A stretch of 64,000 nt of DNA, from NCBI GenBank assembly GCA_900318115.1, contig ONJJ01000014.1, forward strand, positions 1 through 64,000. Direction: 5' to 3'. The notes under the pieces are model-generated. The model was not told the origin of the DNA, made no database searches, and was given only the letters and a program-made list of their open reading frames with translations. The first letter of the stretch is position 1; every line of letters begins with the position of its first letter. The position numbers and the translations under genes are program-made. This stretch comes from an uncultured Prevotellaceae bacterium (GTDB taxonomy: Bacteria; Bacteroidota; Bacteroidia; Bacteroidales; Bacteroidaceae). Shown one piece after another: positions 26,732 to 34,778 of the stretch.

Positions 26732-28024
26732 ATGAATGAAAGTTTATTAGACAAGATTGCTCAAGGCTGCAATACTTTCTGCTTATGTAACGAATGGCGC
26801 AATGGTAAAGCCGGTTCCATTTCCGATATTGAAGGGAAGTGCATCTTCCGTTTTTATGAACTCATAAGTAACGAAAATGGAGATCAAAGATATGCTGGCG
26901 AACGCGACGACAGCGCTCCAGTCGTGGCTGTTGGCATTGTTGCTGTTTGGCTGCAGCACAGAAAGAACAATGAAATTTTTTCCAGATTGTTCTTAACCAA
27001 ACCGAATACTTCAATGTCTATCAGAGAACAATTCGATTCCTATACTAAAATCAGATATGATGGATTCAAGGCTGAGCATAAGGATGATCCTGACGCTTGG
27101 AAATTAGACTGGGATCGTGAGTTCTTCGGAAAGTATATTATTCCACATGAAATGAGGCTTAATGTACTTTCAGAAGCCTTGTTCGAGTATGTTACAGAAT
27201 CAGACGTACAGTTGTTGCAACGTCTAATGGAGAACTATATCAACTACTTGAAAATGCGTCGGGAAGAATTGGGCTACTACGTATGCGATGAATTAAAGGT
27301 CATGCGCGCAATCGAGTCTAAAGATGAATTTCAGTTAGAAGATTTAGAAAACTTCGAAATACGCACTATATTAGACAATCTTGAAAGTGAAGGATATGTG
27401 AAAGTCGCCTGGTGCGAAGGCGATAGTTCATACGATGATGTCAGATTACTGGATAAAGGAAGGGCGTACTTAAAGCAGTTGGAATCCCAATTGAGGCCCA
27501 GCTCGAGGAACAAGGAGAGAGTTGCAGAATCTTTTCCAAATCAACTTTGGGACAACAGTCAGGATACTGTCTTTGACAGCCGGATAGACCCAAAGAAGTT
27601 GTTTTATGAACTGAAAGATATGTACCGGCCTAATCTGAAGGATTATCGTCCACGATTCTTTGTCTATTATACCGTGCTAAGTTATTTGGAATGGGTCGTG
27701 GGTTCTCAGGCAGATTTCCTCAGATGGGCAAATCTGCATTGGGGCTGTGGATGGAACGACAAGAATGCCCAGCACTTCAAATTCACGTCAATCAAAAAAG
27801 AACTTCGGGACGAACCTCTGAAAAACTGGTATGCAGGCACTGTACCAGGCAGCAATATAGGCTTAGAGTATCGTAAACTGGCCGAGGATGTCATCGGTCT
27901 CTTAACAGAAACCGTGGGCAAAGAATGGCTACAGGACAAGCCATTGTTCTATTGTGAAGGAGTGAAGCCGGAGAATTATATTAATAAGGGTGACCGCAAA
28001 CATCCTTTCCCAAGCACAGTTTGA
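26732..28024 (+). CDS. Uncharacterised 430-residue protein of the methylase locus
   Basis: I do not recognise this protein. The N-terminal ~150 residues look alpha/beta (GCNTFCLCNEWRNGKAGSISDIEG, PVVAVGIVAVWL). The middle part resembles a winged helix (ELKVMRAIESKDEFQLEDLENFEIRTILDNLESEGYVKVAWCEGDSSYDDVRLLDKGRAYL, about 190-250), suggesting DNA binding. The C-terminal third is rich in aromatic residues (YYTVLSYLEWVVGSQADFLRWANLHWGCGWND). There is no signal peptide or membrane helix. It is transcribed divergently from the methylase-HNH operon from its own strong promoter and shares the low G+C content, so it may belong to the same acquired unit as a regulator or effector. That is inference. 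Confidence 0.75.
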   Translation: MNESLLDKIAQGCNTFCLCNEWRNGKAGSISDIEGKCIFRFYELISNENGDQRYAGERDDSAPVVAVGIVAVWLQHRKNNEIFSRLFLTKPNTSMSIREQFDSYTKIRYDGFKAEHKDDPDAWKLDWDREFFGKYIIPHEMRLNVLSEALFEYVTESDVQLLQRLMENYINYLKMRREELGYYVCDELKVMRAIESKDEFQLEDLENFEIRTILDNLESEGYVKVAWCEGDSSYDDVRLLDKGRAYLKQLESQLRPSSRNKERVAESFPNQLWDNSQDTVFDSRIDPKKLFYELKDMYRPNLKDYRPRFFVYYTVLSYLEWVVGSQADFLRWANLHWGCGWNDKNAQHFKFTSIKKELRDEPLKNWYAGTVPGSNIGLEYRKLAEDVIGLLTETVGKEWLQDKPLFYCEGVKPENYINKGDRKHPFPSTV

Positions 28025-28025
28025 A

Positions 28026-28051
28026 AATCCCCCGCACCTCACGGCGCAGGG
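28026..28051 (+). terminator. Terminator-like hairpin after the unknown gene
   Basis: TCCCCCGCACC pairs with GGCGCAGGGGA (two mismatches) around TCAC, immediately after the stop codon. No long T-run follows. Confidence 0.45.
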
Positions 28052-28123
28052 GACTCAAAAGTTCTTTGTATAAGCTGTATAATGAACGTTCATGCTGGTG
28101 GCATGGAACGGGCATTATCTTTT

Positions 28124-28558
28124 CTAAATCTGGACATAAGCCGTGGTAGGTTTGCTGATGAGTGAGTCGGCATCCATCCACTGAAACATACGCACCAGAC
28201 CATCGTGAATACGTTGGAGCTGCTTGGCCTGCGGCACATGAACGCCACTCACGTACTGCCGCAAAAGTGATGCGTTAATTCCAATGCGCTTTGCCGTTTC
28301 GGTTACATTCAGCGGGTAGTAGTCAAAGAACGATCCCACGTCAAACTTGAAATCAAATTCCAGTTCAGGCATCTGTTGCCCCATATTCGTCAGTTCTTCA
28401 CGTGTCTCCTTGAGTGCAACGTGGAGATCGTCAATAGCTTCCTGCGCAGAGTGTCCATAGCCTGCCAGTCCGAACCCTGGCAGTTCATCCGCCATGAAAC
28501 AGGCGAAGTTCTTATCACCCTTGCCTTTTTCTACCACGATAGTAACCTTTTGTGCCAT
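28124..28558 (-). CDS. hicB: HicB antitoxin with helix-turn-helix domain
   Basis: A 144-residue antitoxin. The N-terminal HicB fold (KVTIVVEKGKGDKNFACFMADELPGFGLAGYGHSAQEAIDDL) binds HicA. The C-terminal part contains an XRE-like helix-turn-helix (PLNVTETAKRIGINASLLRQYVSGVHVPQAKQLQRI, about 83-118) that would autoregulate the operon. It follows hicA on the minus strand with an 82-bp gap, the common toxin-first order of hicAB. Confidence 0.93.
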   Translation of the reverse strand: MAQKVTIVVEKGKGDKNFACFMADELPGFGLAGYGHSAQEAIDDLHVALKETREELTNMGQQMPELEFDFKFDVGSFFDYYPLNVTETAKRIGINASLLRQYVSGVHVPQAKQLQRIHDGLVRMFQWMDADSLISKPTTAYVQI

Positions 28559-28640
28559 ATATTTTTTTGTTTAGCTCTCTTTTTGAAAAAGTTCTTCTCC
28601 GGCAATCCGTCATGTCTTCTGGCAGAAAGGTTGCCCGGGG

Positions 28641-28826
28641 TTATTCCCCGAGCAACGTTTTCATGATGTCCCGGAGGATGCCTTTCGGTACCTCCTCATA
28701 ACCATGTCGGCTGAAGATATGGGTCTTTCCCGTGATGGGACTAAACCACAACTCATGCCGACCACCTTGTCGAAGCAGAAAGCAGCCTGCTTTCTTCAGC
28801 TTCCGATGAAGTTCATTATACTTCAT
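28641..28826 (-). CDS. hicA: HicA mRNA interferase toxin
   Basis: A 61-residue double-stranded-RNA-binding-fold toxin that cleaves mRNA independently of ribosomes. It shows the family features: LHRKLKKAGCFLLRQGGRHELW with the catalytic histidine in GRHELW (about residue 24), and FSRHGYEEVPKGILRDIMKTL. Its length is normal. It is the first gene of the hicAB operon and has a near-consensus promoter 42 bp upstream embedded in a large dyad. Confidence 0.94.
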   Translation of the reverse strand: MKYNELHRKLKKAGCFLLRQGGRHELWFSPITGKTHIFSRHGYEEVPKGILRDIMKTLLGE

Positions 28827-28867
28827 GCTTTCAAAGAACTTTTATCGCGCCTTTCGGTTTGACGTTG

Positions 28868-28899
28868 CAAAAGTAGCAATAAAGTTACAAACGGCCAAA
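28868..28899 (-). promoter_or_regulatory. hicAB promoter
   Basis: Minus-strand TTTG (28896-28899), 20-bp spacer, TACTTTTG (28868-28875). Confidence 0.85.
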
Positions 28900-28929
28900 T
28901 AAATTTGGAGGAAAATATAACTTTATTGC
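28876..28929. promoter_or_regulatory. Candidate HicB operator (nested dyads over the hicAB promoter)
   Basis: A perfect 12-bp inverted repeat, GCAATAAAGTTA (28876-28887) and TAACTTTATTGC (28918-28929), directly abuts the -7 box. Its centre holds a second dyad CCAAAT/ATTTGG (28895-28900, 28903-28908) covering the -33 element. The position suits repression by the HTH domain of HicB. Confidence 0.6.
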
Positions 28930-29113
28930 AATAATTTAATGAAAATCCCCTAATTCAGAGCCAAAAGGGCGTCCGAAACGCATATTGATGCTGCGCCATA
29001 ATTGTGCGTATTTTGCCCTACCGGGTACTACCAGTATTCTTTACCTACCCTATACCTACCCATACCTGATGCACCTTCGTGAAGTATTGAAGAAGTATTT
29101 TCGTTGGCTGCCC

Positions 29114-29144
29114 TTGACACATTTTGGGCGATTTTGTACCTTTG
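29114..29144 (+). promoter_or_regulatory. Promoter of the primase-helicase unit
   Basis: TTGA (29114-29117), 19-bp spacer, TACCTTTG (29137-29144). The remaining 28930-29256 spacer holds no gene; it has short TACCTACCC direct repeats at about 29042-29066. Confidence 0.6.
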
Positions 29145-29256
29145 CACCAGCTTTTGAGGCACGAAGCCGCGTGCCAATCATGAAGTGGTGGCAAAGCAGG
29201 TGAGCGACGGCAAGTAATCCTGAGACCACACAACTTCCTTAAAATAAAAAAGCATC

Positions 29257-29427
29257 ATGAAAAAGGAAGTTATTACATCAAACGAGGGCCAGCGCGCCCT
29301 CATCGAGGCCTATAAGGCCATCAGTGATTTGCTGCCGGAGACACCGGCCGCCGCGTGGAATGCGTGGGTAAGGCTGGGTCGGAGGACAGCAGTATGTGGA
29401 ACCTTTATCAAAAAAGCAAGACCATGA
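29257..29427 (+). CDS. Small protein translationally coupled to the primase-helicase
   Basis: A 56-residue frame, MKKEVITSNEGQRALIEAYK onward, ending RTAVCGTFIKKARP. Its stop overlaps the next gene's ATG (ATGA at 29424-29427), which argues that it is translated and fixes the downstream start at 29424. The sequence is a single long helix with an aromatic patch (PAAAWNAWVRLGRR). No family is recognised. It may be an accessory factor of the replication protein or only a coupling leader. Confidence 0.6.
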   Translation: MKKEVITSNEGQRALIEAYKAISDLLPETPAAAWNAWVRLGRRTAVCGTFIKKARP

Positions 29428-32204
29428 ACAGACAAGATTCTTTGCAGCAAGTCTATGCTGCCTCCAACAGCGGACTTGAAATCATCCTGAGCGTTTGCCC
29501 TCAAGCGGCAGATGCAGTTGGCAACAAGCGGAACTTCAAGTTCCGCACAGAAGAGCGCACCGCCTCTGCGCACCTCTATCCGCCCGATAACAGGTGTGAC
29601 TACTGGCGAATCGTGGACTATGGCCTCGGAGAAGGCGAGCGCTGTCTATCGCCTATTGACCTCTATATGATGGATCGGGGCTATTCGCAGTCAGACTTTG
29701 CCCTGGCCCTTCACGAATTGATGGAGGAGTACGGCGTGGCGGAGGAACTATCTTCTAAAGTCAACCGTCCTGAGATAGAGCGACGTCCGGCTACACCCGA
29801 CGAGGTTGGCCAACCGCCGAGAGTGGTTACCCGCGATGGCTTCACCGTCGACGAGCTTCAGGTGTGGGGCCCATGTGTCAAGGCTGAGCACCTGGAACAG
29901 CAGGGGTGGAAGGCCGTGGTTTCCGTGGCACGTTGCAAGGATGGCGAGACCATCGTCACGAAGGCCACGCCGACGTTCCCCATCTTCGCGCAGGCGTGCA
30001 CGTACCTTGATAATACTGGCGCGCAGAAGTCATTCCAGAAGCTCTACGAGCCCAAGAATCCCAACAAGGCGTTCCGTTTCAGCATCGTAGGACAAAAGCC
30101 GCAAAACTACCTCTTCGGACTCGATGCCCTGCGGCGTACATTCCAGCAGCGCGGCGAGGAGAAACTGGACGAAGTGGTGCTGGTCAGCGGTGGCAGCGAT
30201 GCCGCCAACTGCCTGAGCATGGGCTACCAGCCAGTGTGGATGGGCAGTGAGACGGAGGAACTGAGGGAAGAGGACTTACAGCTGCTGCTGAAATATGCGC
30301 GCCGCGTGGTCAACATCCCTGATATCGACAGCACTGGCGTGCGACAAGGGAAGCGACTGGCGCTGCGACTGCCTATGATCTACACGTCATGGCTTACGCC
30401 CAAGGACCTAGGGCAGCTTCACGACAACCGAGGCCGCCAGCGCAAGGATCTGAAGGACTACATCCAGCTGCATCCCAACCGCAAGGCCATGAAGTTGCTC
30501 ATCGACCGTGCGAAGATTGCCCAATTCTGGCTCCGCCAAGAGGACAAGCAGCGACCCGGACATTTTGAGTACATCATCTCCCGCACCCGCTTGGACTATT
30601 TCCTCGACCTTCAGGGATTCTGTACCACAAAGGATGACCAGACACCGAAGCCGCAGTACGTCCGCATCGTGGACAATGTGGTTACACGGATTAAGGCCAA
30701 GAGCATTTCCGTCTTCCTCAACAATTGGTGCGAGCAACAGGGGCTGGATGAGCAACTGCGGAACAAACTGCTTCGCAGCCACGACCTGCCCAATAACGAG
30801 ACTTCCACCCTGCGCGAACGCGACGACCTGGACTTCACCCGCGCGACCCCCACTTCGCAAAGGTTCTATTTCCGCAATTGTTGGGTGGAGGTGGACAAGG
30901 ACGGCTGCGTCATGCACCGGTATCAAGAACTGACCGACCGCTATGTGTGGGCAGAGAACATCATCGACCACGACTACCGCCCGTTCCCGCCGATGTTCGA
31001 GGTAGAACCGCTATCGGACGGCACTTTCAAACTTACTATTGCTCCGGACCAACCGAGCAAACTGCTGAAATTCGTCGTCAATGCCTCACGCCTATATTGG
31101 CGCAAGGCTGATGAGCTCGGACTCCCACTTTCCGAGGCTGAAATTGCAGAGGAACTACAATGCCTAATCAGTAAACTGGTCGCCATTGGATATCTGCTCC
31201 ACAGCTACAAATCCGAGTCGCAGGCATGGGCCGTCATCTGCCAGGACAGCACCATGGGCGAGACCGAGGATGAGTGCAACGGGCGCAGTGGCAAGTCTTT
31301 CTTTCTCAAGGCCATAAGCCAACTACTCAACATGTTCTTCCTTGACGCCCGCGTGCCTGCGATTGTAGACAACCGCTTCATCTTCGACGGCGTCACGGAG
31401 GCTACCGACCTCATCATCGTGGACGAGTGCGCCAAGCAACTCAACCTGGATTTCTTCTTTGGAAAAATTACTGGTGACCTGCGTTATGAGGAGAAGGGAA
31501 ATCACCCACGGCTCATCCCGTTCGATCAAAGTCCCAAGTTCTGTTTCGCTACAAATTATGTCCTACGCAAACATGATCCCTCGACGGACGGACGCCTTTG
31601 GCCGCAGACATTCAGTGATTATTATCATGTGTCAACCAAGACGAACACCTATCGCGAGACGCGTACCATCCGCGACGACTTTGGCCAGAACCTCATGGGC
31701 ACCGAGTACTCTGAGGCTGACTGGCAGGCCGACATAGCATTCTTGCTGCAGTGCCTGCAGTTTTACCTCTCGCTGCCCGTGGAGCAGCGCCGCATCCTGC
31801 CGCCGATGTCCCGCATCGAACAGCGTGAGCAGCGGGCTGCTGTAGGAAGGGACTTCGAACAGTGGGCCAACGAGTATTTCGCACCTGACAGCGGTAATCT
31901 CGACCGTGAAATCAAGTGCGCGGATGTGTTGGCTAACTTCAATCAGGAGACCCACTTCAACTACTCGCCGACGAAGTTAACCCGGCACTTGAAGGCGTAC
32001 TGCGAGTTTTCGCCGCACATAAGTTGCCTCAATCCTGCATCCATAACGGGCAAGCAAAACGACGGCGATCCGTGGGTGAAAAGAGAAAACAACAGTCAAG
32101 TCCGCTACTATTACGTTCAGTCTGCCACGGCCAGGAAGCCGATAACAGAACAACCATTAGAGTCACTGTTCGACGGCACCGAGGAAGCTGATGCACCATT
32201 CTGA
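29424..32204 (+). CDS. Primase-helicase of a mobile element (TOPRIM-like plus SF3/DUF5906-like ATPase)
   Basis: A 926-residue cytoplasmic replication-type protein. The N-terminal part resembles CHC2-like primases without the zinc ligands (NFKFRTEERTASAHLY, WRIVDYGLGEGERCLSPIDLYMMDRG). A TOPRIM-like core follows at about 250-320 (DEVVLVSGGSDAANCLSMGYQPVWMG, then VVNIPDIDSTGVRQGKRL). The C-terminal ATPase has Walker A CNGRSGKSFFLKAIS near residue 618, Walker B DLIIVDECA near 660 and the superfamily-3 sensor FCFATNYVLRKHDPSTDGRLW. Such proteins belong to Bacteroidales integrative elements and cryptic islands. No integrase or portal genes are nearby, so it seems to be a remnant or a domesticated gene. 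It is followed by a strong terminator and an unusual repeat region. Confidence 0.82.
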   Translation: MNRQDSLQQVYAASNSGLEIILSVCPQAADAVGNKRNFKFRTEERTASAHLYPPDNRCDYWRIVDYGLGEGERCLSPIDLYMMDRGYSQSDFALALHELMEEYGVAEELSSKVNRPEIERRPATPDEVGQPPRVVTRDGFTVDELQVWGPCVKAEHLEQQGWKAVVSVARCKDGETIVTKATPTFPIFAQACTYLDNTGAQKSFQKLYEPKNPNKAFRFSIVGQKPQNYLFGLDALRRTFQQRGEEKLDEVVLVSGGSDAANCLSMGYQPVWMGSETEELREEDLQLLLKYARRVVNIPDIDSTGVRQGKRLALRLPMIYTSWLTPKDLGQLHDNRGRQRKDLKDYIQLHPNRKAMKLLIDRAKIAQFWLRQEDKQRPGHFEYIISRTRLDYFLDLQGFCTTKDDQTPKPQYVRIVDNVVTRIKAKSISVFLNNWCEQQGLDEQLRNKLLRSHDLPNNETSTLRERDDLDFTRATPTSQRFYFRNCWVEVDKDGCVMHRYQELTDRYVWAENIIDHDYRPFPPMFEVEPLSDGTFKLTIAPDQPSKLLKFVVNASRLYWRKADELGLPLSEAEIAEELQCLISKLVAIGYLLHSYKSESQAWAVICQDSTMGETEDECNGRSGKSFFLKAISQLLNMFFLDARVPAIVDNRFIFDGVTEATDLIIVDECAKQLNLDFFFGKITGDLRYEEKGNHPRLIPFDQSPKFCFATNYVLRKHDPSTDGRLWPQTFSDYYHVSTKTNTYRETRTIRDDFGQNLMGTEYSEADWQADIAFLLQCLQFYLSLPVEQRRILPPMSRIEQREQRAAVGRDFEQWANEYFAPDSGNLDREIKCADVLANFNQETHFNYSPTKLTRHLKAYCEFSPHISCLNPASITGKQNDGDPWVKRENNSQVRYYYVQSATARKPITEQPLESLFDGTEEADAPF

Positions 32205-32216
32205 TCACTATTCTTG

Positions 32217-32244
32217 GAGACCCGCCCTGTGGCGGGTCTCTTTT
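32217..32244 (+). terminator. Terminator of the primase-helicase gene
   Basis: A perfect 10-bp stem GAGACCCGCC/GGCGGGTCTC with a CTGT loop and TTTT tail, 13 bp after the stop codon. Confidence 0.92.
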
Positions 32245-32342
32245 GTGCTATACTTTTTTTGCTATTATTTCTTCAGGGTCTCTGATGCTCCATTCTTTTC
32301 TATTTACTATCATACCTCTGATTTTCCCCTTTTAGAAGTGTA

Positions 32343-32475
32343 AAAGTGTAGCAGAAGCATTTAAATAGAATGTAATTATCTATGTGGCAATGATTTAAAT
32401 ACTATATTGCGCTGCTACACTTTGCGCTATATTTTGCTACACTTCCAGAATCGCTATTCAAAGTATAGCAGATTC
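32343..32475. repeat. Iteron-like cluster of GTGTAGCAG motifs
   Basis: AAAGTGTAGCAG (32343-32354) is repeated perfectly as CTGCTACACTTT (32412-32423). It recurs as TGCTACACTT (about 32435-32444) and as GTATAGCAG (about 32464-32472). Two ATTTAAAT octamers lie between the first pair. The stretch contains no gene. An origin or control region is possible because it follows a replication protein, but this is inference. Confidence 0.65.
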
Positions 32476-32500
32476 ACGAACGCCCAAGGATAAGACGCGA

Positions 32501-32562
32501 AACACGAGCGGTCATGATGCCTGTTATGACCGCTCGTGTTGCCTGTTACGACCGCTCGTTTT
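32501..32562. repeat. 15-bp perfect palindrome with a third arm copy
   Basis: AACACGAGCGGTCAT (32501-32515) pairs with ATGACCGCTCGTGTT (32526-32540) across a 10-nt loop. The right arm plus its flank is repeated directly at 32541-32562 with two changes. It lies in the noncoding gap between the primase-helicase and the HU-like gene. Confidence 0.85.
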
Positions 32563-32631
32563 TGTCAATATCTTTCGTCAGAAATATTTAATGAATTTTT
32601 GCGGTTGAATTTGAAAATAATGGCGAAAATA

Positions 32632-32662
32632 TTTGGTAGTTTCGCGAAAAATGCGTATCTTT
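32632..32662 (+). promoter_or_regulatory. Promoter of the HU-like gene
   Basis: TTTG (32632-32635), 19-bp spacer, TATCTTTG (32655-32662). The resulting leader is about 135 nt long. Confidence 0.8.
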
Positions 32663-32804
32663 GCAGTGTCAAAAGGATAAGGAAGTCGGAGACCGCGAAG
32701 GCCGAAGGCCAAGGCCGGAAAGGAAGCTGACGGACGAGTCCCGGAGATAGCGATTAACGCTCAATCAACCCATTTTTTCAATCACTCTAAAACTTGTTTC
32801 CACC

Positions 32805-33311
32805 ATGGCAGCAAAAAAGATTCAGTACAGCGTCTCTATGAGACCCAATCCTCAGCACGAGGACGACCCCCAGAAGGCTTATGCCTCCATCCAGCTCACC
32901 GGAAAGTACACCCTCGACGACCTGGCGGAGCACATGAACGAACACTACGGCACCTACTCCAAGGGCACCTTCAAGGGTATCATCGAGGACATGGCCGTGT
33001 GCATCCGTGAGCTCCTCCTGCAGGGCTACAGCGTGCAGCTCGACAACCTCATCACCCTCACTCCCCGCCTGCGCTGCAAGGGCGCCGTCAGCCGCGACGA
33101 GTTCACCACCGCCAACATCCTCGCCATGCCCGTCGGCATCCGTGCCGGACGCTACATCAAGGGGCTGCGCGATGTTGCGGAGTTCGAGGAGACCACCACG
33201 CGAGCCATCCAGCGCGCTACCCTGAAGGCTGCAAAGGCCGGACAGACCACCGCCGACTGGACGCCCGCTCCCGAGGACGGCGAAGGCGGCGAAGGCAACG
33301 ACGAGCCTTAA
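32805..33311 (+). CDS. HU-like DNA-binding protein (HU-HIG type)
   Basis: A 168-residue histone-like protein. The sequence MAAKKIQYSVSMRPNPQHEDDPQKAYASIQLTGKYTLDDLAEHM, then the helical pair (YSKGTFKGIIEDMAVCIRELLLQGYSVQLDNL) and the beta arm (PRLRCKGAVSRDEFTTANI) match the HU-HIG-like DNA-binding proteins of Bacteroidales. The C-terminal 40 residues are an acidic, Gly/Glu-rich tail. This gene type habitually sits next to VapE/primase-like genes in cryptic islands and capsule regions of the order. It has its own promoter and a long leader. Confidence 0.88.
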   Translation: MAAKKIQYSVSMRPNPQHEDDPQKAYASIQLTGKYTLDDLAEHMNEHYGTYSKGTFKGIIEDMAVCIRELLLQGYSVQLDNLITLTPRLRCKGAVSRDEFTTANILAMPVGIRAGRYIKGLRDVAEFEETTTRAIQRATLKAAKAGQTTADWTPAPEDGEGGEGNDEP

Positions 33312-33351
33312 AGGAGAAAATTAAAAAATGAGAAAATTAAAGAATTAAGGG

Positions 33352-33390
33352 AATCCCCGCTGGCCTACGGATGAGAGGTCGGCGGGGATT
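33352..33390 (+). terminator. Hairpin after the HU-like gene
   Basis: AATCCCCGC pairs perfectly with GCGGGGATT and the stem continues as GGCC/GGTC; there is no T-run, so termination is tentative. Confidence 0.5.
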
Positions 33391-33454
33391 GAAGGATTCG
33401 AAGATTCAAGGATTGAAAGATTCGAAGATTCAAAAATACAAGGATTGAAAGAAT
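33387..33454 (+). repeat. 24-bp tandem repeat
   Basis: Two adjacent 24-bp copies (33387-33410 and 33411-33434) that start GATTGAA and contain TTCGAAGATTCAA, plus a partial third copy at 33442-33454. Noncoding. Confidence 0.8.
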
Positions 33455-33466
33455 AGATTATATTCC

Positions 33467-33570
33467 GATTGACGTAAAGATTGACGTCGATTGACGACAA
33501 AATCGCTATTATTAAGGACGTCAATCTTATCGTCAATCTTATCGTCAATTTTATCGTCAATTTTATCGTC
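33467..33570. repeat. Opposed 12-bp repeats forming a potential long hairpin
   Basis: GATTGACG occurs at 33467, 33479 and 33489. Its complement CGTCAAT occurs in a strict 12-bp phase at 33519, 33531, 33543 and 33555, with a partial copy at 33567. The two blocks are complementary and could form a slipped hairpin. Confidence 0.8.
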
Positions 33571-33627
33571 CGCTTGGCGCTTGGCGACGTTTGCCCTTCA
33601 AGTATCTATTTAAATAAAGGTACAAAG

Positions 33628-33751
33628 CCACAGAAGCACGGAGAAAAGGAAAAATTAAAAAATGAGGAAATTAAAAAATTAAAGAATATGATTCAAAGCC
33701 ACAGAGGCACGGAGAAAAGCATGAACTCTGTTTCTCTGTGCCTCTGTGTCC
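33628..33751. repeat. Dispersed palindromic repeat (copies B and C)
   Basis: A half copy CCACAGAAGCACGGAGAAAA (33628-33647) and a full palindrome with arms starting CCACAGAGGCACGGAGAAA (33699-33717) and ending CTGTGCCTCTGTGTCC (33724-33751). Both relate to the element at 8178. An A-rich direct repeat around AAAATTAAAAAATGAG appears at about 33316 and 33648. The whole 33312-33805 gap lacks genes. Confidence 0.75.
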
Positions 33752-33805
33752 TAAAAAAAGATTGCGGATTTCGCGGCTTTTCTCTTTCCTCTTTTCTCTC
33801 TCCTC

Positions 33806-34699
33806 TCAGTACTTGATGTTCAGTTCGCTGAGTATGGCGGAGATTTGCTCCATGGTGGTCAGACGGGTGGGCACCAGCGGCAGTCGCAGCTGGTTCTCTA
33901 TCATGCCCATGGCGTGGAGCATGGCTTTGACGCCTGCGGGGTTGCCGTCGACGAAGAGGAGCTTGAAGAGTTCGGCGAACTTGTGGTGGATGTGCAGGGC
34001 CGAGGCGTAGTCGCCGCGCAGGGCCAGTCGCACCATGCGTGAGAACTCGCGGGGCAGGGCGTTGCCGATGACGGAGATGACGCCCACGGCGCCGAGGGTG
34101 ATGAGGGGGAAGGTGATGCCGTCGTCGCCGGAGATGACGTCGAAGCCGTCGGGCTTGTTCTTGATGATGTCGTCCATCTGGGTGATGTTGCCGCTGGCTT
34201 CCTTGATGGCGACGATGTTCTCGAAGTCGCGCGCCAGGCGGAGGGTGGTCTCGGCGGTCATGTTCACGCCCGTGCGCCCGGGTACATTATATAATACTAC
34301 GGGCACGGGCGATGCCTGCGCGATGGCGCGGAAGTGCTGGTAGAGTCCTTCCTGCGAGGGCTTGTTGTACATGGGGCAGACGGAGAGCACGCCGTCGATG
34401 CCCGTCCAGTCGGTGTCTTGCAGTTCCTGGACCACGGCGTTAGTGCAGTTGCCTCCGCATCCCATGAGCAGCGGCACCCTTCCGGCCACGCGCTCTACGA
34501 GCAGCGCCTTCAGCCATCGTTTCTCGTCGCGGGTGAGGGTGGGGGTCTCGGCGGTGGTTCCCATGATGCAGAGGAAGTCCGCGCCGCCCTGTATCTGGTA
34601 TTCCACGAGGCGGACGAGGGCGTCGGTGTCTATGGTGCCGTCGGCCTTGAAGGGGGTGATGAGTGCGATGCCCAGACCGCGGAATTTATTTTGTGCCAT
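33806..34699 (-). CDS. dapA: 4-hydroxy-tetrahydrodipicolinate synthase
   Basis: Condenses aspartate-semialdehyde and pyruvate in the lysine/diaminopimelate pathway, needed for peptidoglycan. The 297-residue barrel has the pyruvate-binding segment CIMGTTAETPTLTRDEK, the tyrosine in VLYNVPGRTGVNMTAET and the Schiff-base lysine in NIVAIKEASGN near residue 166. It is the second gene of a minus-strand unit after a MaoC-like gene, with an 79-bp gap that is strongly G-rich on the plus strand. Confidence 0.98.
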   Translation of the reverse strand: MAQNKFRGLGIALITPFKADGTIDTDALVRLVEYQIQGGADFLCIMGTTAETPTLTRDEKRWLKALLVERVAGRVPLLMGCGGNCTNAVVQELQDTDWTGIDGVLSVCPMYNKPSQEGLYQHFRAIAQASPVPVVLYNVPGRTGVNMTAETTLRLARDFENIVAIKEASGNITQMDDIIKNKPDGFDVISGDDGITFPLITLGAVGVISVIGNALPREFSRMVRLALRGDYASALHIHHKFAELFKLLFVDGNPAGVKAMLHAMGMIENQLRLPLVPTRLTTMEQISAILSELNIKY

Positions 34700-34778
34700 A
34701 GGGGGTGGAGGGTTGTGTGTTGCTGTGTGGGTGAGGTGGGGGATTGGGGGTTTTGTTGACTGGGTGCGGAGTGGGGGC

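Noticed and set aside
33345-33560. 71-codon minus-strand frame over the 12- and 24-bp repeats
   Set aside because: Repeats whose unit is a multiple of three keep a frame open; composition is repeat-driven and no start signal is seen.
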